Source: Phorcus lineatus
Taxonomy: Eukaryota; Mollusca; Gastropoda; Trochida; Trochidae
Assembly (NCBI GenBank): GCA_921293015.1
Contig: OV121094.1
Coordinates: 6,810,764 to 6,874,763, forward strand
DNA: 64,000 nt
Direction of reading: 5' to 3'
The translations under genes were made by a program, and so were the position numbers. Positions 52,130-64,000 of this stretch are shown in pieces; within the stretch, counting starts at the first letter, position 1, and each line of letters starts with the position of its first letter. Below the pieces are notes generated by a model. That model worked only from the letters and a program-made list of their open reading frames with translations, made no database searches and was not told the origin of the DNA.

Positions 52130-55100
52130 TCGAATCTGGAGCCCAAACCAAGAATCTGACAGGAAATTTTAAATGCTCATTCGATAGAACACAATGTGAT
52201 GTACATTTGATGAAAGTTTGGTTTAGAAATATGCATTTTTAAGAAAGTTATCGCGCTCGCTACAACAATATGCATACATTGGACATAGTCTTTTTCCGCG
52301 ATTTTGGTCAAAATCAGCTATCTGCACCTGTATAAGCTCGAATCTGGAGCCCAAACCAAGAATCTGACAGGAAATTTTAAATGCTCATTCGATAGAACAC
52401 AATGTGATGTACATTTGATGAAAGTTTGGTTTAGAAATATGCATTTTTAAGAAAGTTATCGCGCTCGCTACAACAATATGCATACATTGGACATAGTCTT
52501 TTTCCGCGATGTTGGTCAAAATCAGATATCTGCACCTGTATAAGCTCGAATCTGGAGCCCAAACCAAGAATCTGACAGGAAATTTTAAATGCTCATTCGA
52601 TAGAACACAATGTGATGTACATTTGATGAAAGTTTGGTTTAGAAATATGTATTTTTAAGAAAGTTATCGCGCTCGCTACAACAATATGCATACATTGGAC
52701 ATAGTCTTTTTCCGCGATTTTGGTCAAAATCAGCTATCTGCACCTATATAAGCTCGAATCTGGAGCCCAAACCAAGAATCTGACAGGAAACTGGTATTGC
52801 TCATTCGATAGAACACAATTAGATGTACATTTGATGAAAGTTTGGTTTAGAAATATGCATTTTTAAGAAAGTTATCGCGCTCGCTACAACAATATGCATA
52901 CATTGGACATAGTCTTTTTCCGCGTTTTTGGTCAAAATCAGCTATCTGCACCTGTATAAGCTCGAATCTGGAGACAAAACCAAGAATCTGACAGGAAATT
53001 TTAAATGCTCATTCGATAGAACACAATGTGATGTACATTTGATGAAAGTTTGGTTTAGAAATATGCATTTTTAAGAAAGTTATCGCGCTCGCTACAACAA
53101 TATGCATACATTGGACATAGTCTTTTTCCGCGATGTTGGTCAAAATCAGCTATCTGCACCTGTATAAGCTCGAATCTGGAGACAAAACCAAGAATCTGAC
53201 AGGAAATTTTAAATGCTCATTCGATAGAACACAATGTGATGTACATTTGATGAAAGTTTGGTTTAGAAATATGCATTTTTAAGAAAGTTATCGCGCTCGC
53301 TACAACAATATGCATACATTGGACATAGTCTTTTTCCGCGATTTTGGTCAAAATCAGCTATCTGCACCTGTATAAGCTCGAATCTGGAGCCCAAACCAAG
53401 AATCTGACAGGAAATTTTAAATGCTCATTCGATAGAACACAATGTGATGTACATTTGATGAAAGTTTGGTTTAGAAATATGCATTTTTAAGAAAGTTATC
53501 GCGCTCGCTACAACAATATGCATACATTGGACATAGTCTTTTTCCGCGTTTTTGGTCAAAATCAGCTATCTGCACCTGTATAAGCTCGAATCTGGAGCCC
53601 AAACCAAGAATCTGACAGGAAATTTTAAATGCTCATTCGATAGAACACAATGTGATGTACATTTGATGAAAGTTTGGTTTAGAAATATGCATTTTTAAGA
53701 AAGTTATCGCGCTCGCTACAACAATATGCATACATTGGACATAGTCTTTTTCCGCGATTTTGGTCAAAATCAGCTATCTGCACCTATATAAGCTCGAATC
53801 TGGAGCCCAAACCAAGAATCTGACAGGAAATTGGTATTGCTCAATCGATAGAACACGATGTGATGTACATTTGATGAAAGTTTGGTTTAGAAATATGCAT
53901 TTTTAAGAAAGTTATCGCGCTCGCTACAACAATATGCATACATTGGACATAGTCTTTTTCCGCGATTTTGGTCAAAATCAGCTATCTGCACCTGTATAAG
54001 CTCGAATCTGGAGACAAAACCAAGAATCTGACAGGAAATTTTAAATGCTCATTCGATTGAACACAATGTGATGTACATTTGATGAAAGTTTGGTTTAGAA
54101 ATATGCATTTTTAAGAAAGTTATCGCGCTCGCTACAACAATATGCATACATTGGACATAGTCTTTTTCCGCGATTTTGGTCAAAATCAGCTATCTGCACC
54201 TATATAAGCTCGAATCTGGAGCCCAAACCAAGAATCTGACAGGAAATTGGTATTGCTCAATCGATAGAACACGATGTGATGTACATTTGATGAAAGTTTG
54301 GTTTAGAAATATGCATTTTTAAGAAAGTTATCGCGCTCGCTACAACAATATGCATACATTGGACATAGTCTTTTTCCGCGATTTTGGTCAAAATCAGCTA
54401 TCTGCACCTGTATAAGCTCGAATCTGGAGACAAAACCAAGAATCTGACAGGAAATTTTAAATGCTCATTCGATAGAACACAATGTGATGTACATTTGATG
54501 AAAGTTTGGTTTAGAAATATGCATTTTTAAGAAAGTTATCGCGCTCGCTACAACAATATGCATACATTGGACATAGTCTTTTTCCGCGATTTTGGTCAAA
54601 ATCAGCTATCTGCACCTATATAAGCTCGAATCTGGAGCCCAAACCAAGAATCTGACAGGAAATTGGTATTGCTCAATCGATAGAACACAATGTGATGTAC
54701 ATTTGATGAAAGTTTGGTTTAGAAATATGCATTTTTAAGAAAGTTATCGCGCTCGCTACAACAATATGCATACATTGGACATAGTCTTTTTCCGCGATGT
54801 TGGTCAAAATCAGCTATCTGCACCTGTATAAGCTCGAATCTGGAGCCCAAACCAAGAATCTGACAGGAAATTTTAAATGCTCATTCGATAGAACACAATG
54901 TGATGTACATTTGATGAAAGTTTGGTTTAGAAATATGCATTTTTAAGAAAGTTATCGCGCTCGCTACAACAATATGCATACATTGGACATAGTCTTTTTC
55001 CGCGATTTTGGTCAAAATCAGCTATCTGCACCTGTATAAGCTCGAATCTGGAGACAAAACCAAGAATCTGACAGGAAATTTTAAATGCTCATTCGATAGA

Positions 55101-57310
55101 ACACAATGTGATGTACATTTGATGAAAGTTTGGTTTAGAAATATGCATTTTTAAGAAAGTTATCGCGCTCGCTACAACAATATGCATACATTGGACATAG
55201 TCTTTTTCCGCGATTTTGGTCAAAATCAGCTATCTGCACCTATATAAGCTCGAATCTGGAGCCCAAACCAAGAATCTGACAGGAAATTGGTATTGCTCAA
55301 TCGATAGAACACAATGTGATGTACATTTGATGAAAGTTTGGTTTAGAAATATGCATTTTTAAGAAAGTTATCGCGCTCGCTACAACAATATGCATACATT
55401 GGACATAGTCTTTTTCCGCGATGTTGGTCAAAATCAGCTATCTGCACCTGTATAAGCTCGAATCTGGAGCCCAAACCAAGAATCTGACAGGAAATTTTAA
55501 ATGCTCATTCGATAGAACACAATGTGATGTACATTTGATGAAAGTTTGGTTTAGAAATATGCATTTTTAAGAAAGTTATCGCGCTCGCTACAACAATATG
55601 CATACATTGGACATAGTCTTTTTCCGCGATGTTGGTCAAAATCAGCTATCTGCACCTGTATAAGCTCGAATCTGGAGCCCAAACCAAGAATCTGACAGGA
55701 AATTTTAAATGCTCATTCGATAGAACACAATGTGATGTACATTTGATGAAAGTTTGGTTTAGAAATATGCATTTTTAAGAAAGTTATCGCGCTCGCTACA
55801 ACAATATGCATACATTGGACATAGTCTTTTTCCGCGATGTTGGTCAAAATCAGCTATCTGCACCTGTATAAGCTCGAATCTGGAGCCCAAACCAAGAATC
55901 TGACAGGAAATTTTAAATGCTCATTCGATAGAACACAATGTGATGTACATTTGATGAAAGTTTGGTTTAGAAATATGTATTTTTAAGAAAGTTATCGCGC
56001 TCGCTACAACAATATGCATACATTGGACATAGTCTTTTTCCGCGATTTTGGTCAAAATCAGCTATCTGCACCTATATAAGCTCGAATCTGGAGCCCAAAC
56101 CAAGAATCTGACAGGAAACTGGTATTGCTCATTCGATAGAACACAATTAGATGTACATTTTATGAAAGTTTGGTTTAGAAATATGCATTTTTAAGAAAGT
56201 TATCGCGCTCGCTACAACAATATGCATACATTGGACATAGTCTTTTTCCGCGTTTTTGGTCAAAATCAGCTATCTGCACCTGTATAAGCTCGAATCTGGA
56301 GACAAAACCAAGAATCTGACAGGAAATTTTAAATGCTCATTCGATAGAACACAATGTGATGTACATTTGATGAAAGTTTGGTTTAGAAATATGCATTTTT
56401 AAGAAAGTTATCGCGCTCGCTACAACAATATGCATACATTGGACATAGTCTTTTTCCGCGATGTTGGTCAAAATCAGCTATCTGCACCTGTATAAGCTCG
56501 AATCTGGAGCCCAAACCAAGAATCTGACAGGAAATTTTAAATGCTCATTCGATAGAACACAATGTGATGTACATTTGATGAAAGTTTGGTTTAGAAATAT
56601 GCATTTTTAAGAAAGTTATCGCGCTCGCTACAACAATATGCATACATTGGACATAGTCTTTTTCCGCGATGTTGGTCAAAATCAGCTATCTGCACCTGTA
56701 TAAGCTCGAATCTGGAGACAAAACCAAGAATCTGACAGGAAATTTTAAATGCTCATTCGATAGAACACAATGTGATGTACATTTGATGAAAGTTTGGTTT
56801 AGAAATATGCATTTTTAAGAAAGTTATCGCGCTCGCTACAACAATATGCATACATTGGACATAGTCTTTTTCCGCGATTTTGGTCAAAATCAGCTATCTG
56901 CACCTGTATAAGCTCGAATCTGGAGCCCAAACCAAGAATCTGACAGGAAATTTTAAATGCTCATTCGATAGAACACAATGTGATGTACATTTGATGAAAG
57001 TTTGGTTTAGAAATATGCATTTTTAAGAAAGTTATCGCGCTCGCTACAACAATATGCATACATTGGACATAGTCTTTTTCCGCGTTTTTGGTCAAAATCA
57101 GCTATCTGCACCTGTATAAGCTCGAATCTGGAGCCCAAACCAAGAATCTGACAGGAAATTTTAAATGCTCATTCGATAGAACACAATGTGATGTACATTT
57201 GATGAAAGTTTGGTTTAGAAATATGCATTTTTAAGAAAGTTATCGCGCTCGCTACAACAATATGCATACATTGGACATAGTCTTTTTCCGCGATGTTGGT
57301 CAAAATCAGA
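51071..57310 (+). repeat. 6,240-bp (30-monomer) higher-order repeat, copy 1
   Basis: Comparison with the sequence 6,240 bases downstream, line by line by eye, showed no difference from about 51071 to 57433. Shared rare markers include CTTTTCCCGCG (51667), CAGATATCTG (near 52523), ATGTATTTTT (near 52647), ACAATTAGATG (near 52815 and 56143) and ATTTTATGAAAG (near 56157). The left limit is CAGCTATC at 51070 against CAGATATC at 57310. Confidence 0.88.
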
Positions 57311-60300
57311 TATCTGCACCTGTATAAGCTCGAATCTGGAGCCCAAACCAAGAATCTGACAGGAAATTTTAAATGCTCATTCGATAGAACACAATGTGAT
57401 GTACATTTGATGAAAGTTTGGTTTAGAAATATGCATTTTTAAGAAAGTTATCGCGCTCGCTACAACAATATGCATACATTGGACATAGTCTTTTTCCGCG
57501 TTTTTGGTCAAAATCAGCTATCTGCACCTGTATAAGCTCGAATCTGGAGCCCAAACCAAGAATCTGACAGGAAATTTTAAATGCTCATTCGATAGAACAC
57601 AATGTGATGTACATTTGATGAAAGTTTGGTTTAGAAATATGCATTTTTAAGAAAGTTATCGCGCTCGCTACAACAATATGCATACATTGGACATAGTCTT
57701 TTTCCGCGATTTTGGTCAAAATCAGCTATCTGCACCTATATAAGCTCGAATCTGGAGCCCAAACCAAGAATCTGACAGGAAATTGGTATTGCTCAATCGA
57801 TAGAACACGATGTGATGTACATTTGATGAAAGTTTGGTTTAGAAATATGCATTTTTAAGAAAGTTATCGCGCTCGCTACAACAATATGCATACATTGGAC
57901 ATAGTCTTTTCCCGCGATTTTGGTCAAAATCAGCTATCTGCACCTGTATAAGCTCGAATCTGGAGACAAAACCAAGAATCTGACAGGAAATTTTAAATGC
58001 TCATTCGATTGAACACAATGTGATGTACATTTGATGAAAGTTTGGTTTAGAAATATGCATTTTTAAGAAAGTTATCGCGCTCGCTACAACAATATGCATA
58101 CATTGGACATAGTCTTTTTCCGCGATTTTGGTCAAAATCAGCTATCTGCACCTATATAAGCTCGAATCTGGAGCCCAAACCAAGAATCTGACAGGAAATT
58201 GGTATTGCTCAATCGATAGAACACAATGTGATGTACATTTGATGAAAGTTTGGTTTAGAAATATGCATTTTTAAGAAAGTTATCGCGCTCGCTACAACAA
58301 TATGCATACATTGGACATAGTCTTTTTCCGCGATGTTGGTCAAAATCAGCTATCTGCACCTGTATAAGCTCGAATCTGGAGCCCAAACCAAGAATCTGAC
58401 AGGAAATTTTAAATGCTCATTCGATAGAACACAATGTGATGTACATTTGATGAAAGTTTGGTTTAGAAATATGCATTTTTAAGAAAGTTATCGCGCTCGC
58501 TACAACAATATGCATACATTGGACATAGTCTTTTTCCGCGATTTTGGTCAAAATCAGCTATCTGCACCTGTATAAGCTCGAATCTGGAGCCCAAACCAAG
58601 AATCTGACAGGAAATTTTAAATGCTCATTCGATAGAACACAATGTGATGTACATTTGATGAAAGTTTGGTTTAGAAATATGCATTTTTAAGAAAGTTATC
58701 GCGCTCGCTACAACAATATGCATACATTGGACATAGTCTTTTTCCGCGATGTTGGTCAAAATCAGATATCTGCACCTGTATAAGCTCGAATCTGGAGCCC
58801 AAACCAAGAATCTGACAGGAAATTTTAAATGCTCATTCGATAGAACACAATGTGATGTACATTTGATGAAAGTTTGGTTTAGAAATATGTATTTTTAAGA
58901 AAGTTATCGCGCTCGCTACAACAATATGCATACATTGGACATAGTCTTTTTCCGCGATTTTGGTCAAAATCAGCTATCTGCACCTATATAAGCTCGAATC
59001 TGGAGCCCAAACCAAGAATCTGACAGGAAACTGGTATTGCTCATTCGATAGAACACAATTAGATGTACATTTGATGAAAGTTTGGTTTAGAAATATGCAT
59101 TTTTAAGAAAGTTATCGCGCTCGCTACAACAATATGCATACATTGGACATAGTCTTTTTCCGCGTTTTTGGTCAAAATCAGCTATCTGCACCTGTATAAG
59201 CTCGAATCTGGAGACAAAACCAAGAATCTGACAGGAAATTTTAAATGCTCATTCGATAGAACACAATGTGATGTACATTTGATGAAAGTTTGGTTTAGAA
59301 ATATGCATTTTTAAGAAAGTTATCGCGCTCGCTACAACAATATGCATACATTGGACATAGTCTTTTTCCGCGATGTTGGTCAAAATCAGCTATCTGCACC
59401 TGTATAAGCTCGAATCTGGAGACAAAACCAAGAATCTGACAGGAAATTTTAAATGCTCATTCGATAGAACACAATGTGATGTACATTTGATGAAAGTTTG
59501 GTTTAGAAATATGCATTTTTAAGAAAGTTATCGCGCTCGCTACAACAATATGCATACATTGGACATAGTCTTTTTCCGCGATTTTGGTCAAAATCAGCTA
59601 TCTGCACCTGTATAAGCTCGAATCTGGAGCCCAAACCAAGAATCTGACAGGAAATTTTAAATGCTCATTCGATAGAACACAATGTGATGTACATTTGATG
59701 AAAGTTTGGTTTAGAAATATGCATTTTTAAGAAAGTTATCGCGCTCGCTACAACAATATGCATACATTGGACATAGTCTTTTTCCGCGTTTTTGGTCAAA
59801 ATCAGCTATCTGCACCTGTATAAGCTCGAATCTGGAGCCCAAACCAAGAATCTGACAGGAAATTTTAAATGCTCATTCGATAGAACACAATGTGATGTAC
59901 ATTTGATGAAAGTTTGGTTTAGAAATATGCATTTTTAAGAAAGTTATCGCGCTCGCTACAACAATATGCATACATTGGACATAGTCTTTTTCCGCGATTT
60001 TGGTCAAAATCAGCTATCTGCACCTATATAAGCTCGAATCTGGAGCCCAAACCAAGAATCTGACAGGAAATTGGTATTGCTCAATCGATAGAACACGATG
60101 TGATGTACATTTGATGAAAGTTTGGTTTAGAAATATGCATTTTTAAGAAAGTTATCGCGCTCGCTACAACAATATGCATACATTGGACATAGTCTTTTTC
60201 CGCGATTTTGGTCAAAATCAGCTATCTGCACCTGTATAAGCTCGAATCTGGAGACAAAACCAAGAATCTGACAGGAAATTTTAAATGCTCATTCGATTGA

Positions 60301-63300
60301 ACACAATGTGATGTACATTTGATGAAAGTTTGGTTTAGAAATATGCATTTTTAAGAAAGTTATCGCGCTCGCTACAACAATATGCATACATTGGACATAG
60401 TCTTTTTCCGCGATTTTGGTCAAAATCAGCTATCTGCACCTATATAAGCTCGAATCTGGAGCCCAAACCAAGAATCTGACAGGAAATTGGTATTGCTCAA
60501 TCGATAGAACACGATGTGATGTACATTTGATGAAAGTTTGGTTTAGAAATATGCATTTTTAAGAAAGTTATCGCGCTCGCTACAACAATATGCATACATT
60601 GGACATAGTCTTTTTCCGCGATTTTGGTCAAAATCAGCTATCTGCACCTGTATAAGCTCGAATCTGGAGACAAAACCAAGAATCTGACAGGAAATTTTAA
60701 ATGCTCATTCGATAGAACACAATGTGATGTACATTTGATGAAAGTTTGGTTTAGAAATATGCATTTTTAAGAAAGTTATCGCGCTCGCTACAACAATATG
60801 CATACATTGGACATAGTCTTTTTCCGCGATTTTGGTCAAAATCAGCTATCTGCACCTATATAAGCTCGAATCTGGAGCCCAAACCAAGAATCTGACAGGA
60901 AATTGGTATTGCTCAATCGATAGAACACAATGTGATGTACATTTGATGAAAGTTTGGTTTAGAAATATGCATTTTTAAGAAAGTTATCGCGCTCGCTACA
61001 ACAATATGCATACATTGGACATAGTCTTTTTCCGCGATGTTGGTCAAAATCAGCTATCTGCACCTGTATAAGCTCGAATCTGGAGCCCAAACCAAGAATC
61101 TGACAGGAAATTTTAAATGCTCATTCGATAGAACACAATGTGATGTACATTTGATGAAAGTTTGGTTTAGAAATATGCATTTTTAAGAAAGTTATCGCGC
61201 TCGCTACAACAATATGCATACATTGGACATAGTCTTTTTCCGCGATTTTGGTCAAAATCAGCTATCTGCACCTGTATAAGCTCGAATCTGGAGACAAAAC
61301 CAAGAATCTGACAGGAAATTTTAAATGCTCATTCGATAGAACACAATGTGATGTACATTTGATGAAAGTTTGGTTTAGAAATATGCATTTTTAAGAAAGT
61401 TATCGCGCTCGCTACAACAATATGCATACATTGGACATAGTCTTTTTCCGCGATTTTGGTCAAAATCAGCTATCTGCACCTATATAAGCTCGAATCTGGA
61501 GCCCAAACCAAGAATCTGACAGGAAATTGGTATTGCTCAATCGATAGAACACAATGTGATGTACATTTGATGAAAGTTTGGTTTAGAAATATGCATTTTT
61601 AAGAAAGTTATCGCGCTCGCTACAACAATATGCATACATTGGACATAGTCTTTTTCCGCGATGTTGGTCAAAATCAGCTATCTGCACCTGTATAAGCTCG
61701 AATCTGGAGCCCAAACCAAGAATCTGACAGGAAATTTTAAATGCTCATTCGATAGAACACAATGTGATGTACATTTGATGAAAGTTTGGTTTAGAAATAT
61801 GCATTTTTAAGAAAGTTATCGCGCTCGCTACAACAATATGCATACATTGGACATAGTCTTTTTCCGCGATGTTGGTCAAAATCAGCTATCTGCACCTGTA
61901 TAAGCTCGAATCTGGAGCCCAAACCAAGAATCTGACAGGAAATTTTAAATGCTCATTCGATAGAACACAATGTGATGTACATTTGATGAAAGTTTGGTTT
62001 AGAAATATGCATTTTTAAGAAAGTTATCGCGCTCGCTACAACAATATGCATACATTGGACATAGTCTTTTTCCGCGATGTTGGTCAAAATCAGCTATCTG
62101 CACCTGTATAAGCTCGAATCTGGAGCCCAAACCAAGAATCTGACAGGAAATTTTAAATGCTCATTCGATAGAACACAATGTGATGTACATTTGATGAAAG
62201 TTTGGTTTAGAAATATGTATTTTTAAGAAAGTTATCGCGCTCGCTACAACAATATGCATACATTGGACATAGTCTTTTTCCGCGATTTTGGTCAAAATCA
62301 GCTATCTGCACCTATATAAGCTCGAATCTGGAGCCCAAACCAAGAATCTGACAGGAAACTGGTATTGCTCATTCGATAGAACACAATTAGATGTACATTT
62401 TATGAAAGTTTGGTTTAGAAATATGCATTTTTAAGAAAGTTATCGCGCTCGCTACAACAATATGCATACATTGGACATAGTCTTTTTCCGCGTTTTTGGT
62501 CAAAATCAGCTATCTGCACCTGTATAAGCTCGAATCTGGAGACAAAACCAAGAATCTGACAGGAAATTTTAAATGCTCATTCGATAGAACACAATGTGAT
62601 GTACATTTGATGAAAGTTTGGTTTAGAAATATGCATTTTTAAGAAAGTTATCGCGCTCGCTACAACAATATGCATACATTGGACATAGTCTTTTTCCGCG
62701 ATGTTGGTCAAAATCAGCTATCTGCACCTGTATAAGCTCGAATCTGGAGCCCAAACCAAGAATCTGACAGGAAATTTTAAATGCTCATTCGATAGAACAC
62801 AATGTGATGTACATTTGATGAAAGTTTGGTTTAGAAATATGCATTTTTAAGAAAGTTATCGCGCTCGCTACAACAATATGCATACATTGGACATAGTCTT
62901 TTTCCGCGATGTTGGTCAAAATCAGCTATCTGCACCTGTATAAGCTCGAATCTGGAGACAAAACCAAGAATCTGACAGGAAATTTTAAATGCTCATTCGA
63001 TAGAACACAATGTGATGTACATTTGATGAAAGTTTGGTTTAGAAATATGCATTTTTAAGAAAGTTATCGCGCTCGCTACAACAATATGCATACATTGGAC
63101 ATAGTCTTTTTCCGCGATTTTGGTCAAAATCAGCTATCTGCACCTGTATAAGCTCGAATCTGGAGCCCAAACCAAGAATCTGACAGGAAATTTTAAATGC
63201 TCATTCGATAGAACACAATGTGATGTACATTTGATGAAAGTTTGGTTTAGAAATATGCATTTTTAAGAAAGTTATCGCGCTCGCTACAACAATATGCATA

Positions 63301-63550
63301 CATTGGACATAGTCTTTTTCCGCGTTTTTGGTCAAAATCAGCTATCTGCACCTGTATAAGCTCGAATCTGGAGCCCAAACCAAGAATCTGACAGGAAATT
63401 TTAAATGCTCATTCGATAGAACACAATGTGATGTACATTTGATGAAAGTTTGGTTTAGAAATATGCATTTTTAAGAAAGTTATCGCGCTCGCTACAACAA
63501 TATGCATACATTGGACATAGTCTTTTTCCGCGATGTTGGTCAAAATCAGA
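57311..63550 (+). repeat. 6,240-bp (30-monomer) higher-order repeat, copy 2
   Basis: Directly adjoins copy 1 and carries every marker at +6,240 (for example CTTTTCCCGCG near 57907, CAGATATCTG near 58763, ATTTTATGAAAG near 62397). Identity persists to 63673, where ATGTATTTTT replaces ATGCATTTTT of 57434. From there to the window end the sequence matches the tract 4,784 bp (23 monomers) upstream instead. Absence of visible differences over more than 6 kb implies a very recent duplication, active homogenisation, or an assembly duplication. Confidence 0.85.
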
Positions 63551-64000
63551 TATCTGCACCTGTATAAGCTCGAATCTGGAGCCCAAACCAAGAATCTGAC
63601 AGGAAATTTTAAATGCTCATTCGATAGAACACAATGTGATGTACATTTGATGAAAGTTTGGTTTAGAAATATGTATTTTTAAGAAAGTTATCGCGCTCGC
63701 TACAACAATATGCATACATTGGACATAGTCTTTTTCCGCGATTTTGGTCAAAATCAGCTATCTGCACCTATATAAGCTCGAATCTGGAGCCCAAACCAAG
63801 AATCTGACAGGAAACTGGTATTGCTCATTCGATAGAACACAATTAGATGTACATTTGATGAAAGTTTGGTTTAGAAATATGCATTTTTAAGAAAGTTATC
63901 GCGCTCGCTACAACAATATGCATACATTGGACATAGTCTTTTTCCGCGTTTTTGGTCAAAATCAGCTATCTGCACCTGTATAAGCTCGAATCTGGAGACA

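Larger units (their letters stand above)
24087..64000 (+). repeat. 208-bp satellite array, right block (191 complete units plus partials)
   Basis: The interrupted monomer resumes at its position 64, and complete monomers start at 24232. Phase is 208 bp throughout except for five visible length changes: +23 (28515-28560), +1 (T run near 38297-38302), -1 (T run near 44385-44388), -1 (45632-45635) and +4 (near 49478-49481). Monomer families are those of the left block, but CGCGATGTT monomers, ACAAAACC monomers and an additional lineage with AAACTGGTATTGCTCATT and AGATG are much more frequent, whereas CAAATTCAG monomers become rare and are absent from the far right. Multi-monomer higher-order repeats are listed separately. 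The array continues past the window end. No gene or RNA gene is visible in this block. Confidence 0.97.

Overview
This window is almost entirely one tandem satellite DNA array. A head-to-tail monomer of 208 bp (about 36.5% G+C) runs from base 1 to base 64000, about 300 copies, all in the same orientation. The only non-satellite sequence is a 5'-truncated non-LTR retrotransposon (LINE) at about 22528-24086, inserted on the + strand. It carries an uninterrupted reverse-transcriptase/C-terminal reading frame, a 3' UTR with a small stem-loop, an AATAAA and a short AATCTG tail. The LINE protein and the megasatellite organisation indicate a eukaryote. The LINE resembles elements common in aquatic invertebrates, and CpG is not depleted in the monomer, so I infer an invertebrate animal, but I cannot name the species. 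No host gene, rRNA, tRNA, CRISPR array or prokaryotic feature is visible.

Layout. Left block, 1-22527: 108 complete monomers with start points exactly at 1+208k, so there is no net length change. It is dominated by alternating variant monomers (416-bp dimers) and by recurring multi-monomer modules, ending in a 1,872-bp (9-monomer) tandem duplication. LINE, 22528-24086: it splits one monomer between monomer positions 63 and 64 without loss of target bases. Right block, 24087-64000: 191 complete repeat units plus a partial one at the end. It shows the only length variants in the window (+23 at 28515-28560, +1 near 38302, -1 near 44388 and 45635, +4 near 49478). It also shows increasingly clear higher-order repeats (HORs): a 1,040-bp 5-mer series (33615-40271), 832-bp 4-mers (40272-41935 and 46926-48589), a 1,247-bp 6-mer (44187-46680), a 1,040-bp 5-mer pair (50050-52129), and a 6,240-bp, 30-monomer tandem duplication (51071-57310 and 57311-63550) in which I found no difference by eye.

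Reading it together. Monomers fall into two main families, differing at monomer positions 40, 41, 42, 44, 51 and 64, with recombinant intermediates. Secondary variants lie at positions 14-20, 172, 174, 184 and 201. Their order repeats in blocks, which is the signature of local amplification by unequal exchange or conversion. The intact LINE frame and the presence of unoccupied paralogous monomers elsewhere indicate that the LINE arrived after the array had already formed HORs. The short open frames inside the array come from point changes that remove stop codons and are not genes. Centromeric or other heterochromatic function is plausible but cannot be shown from sequence alone. All identity statements are by eye.
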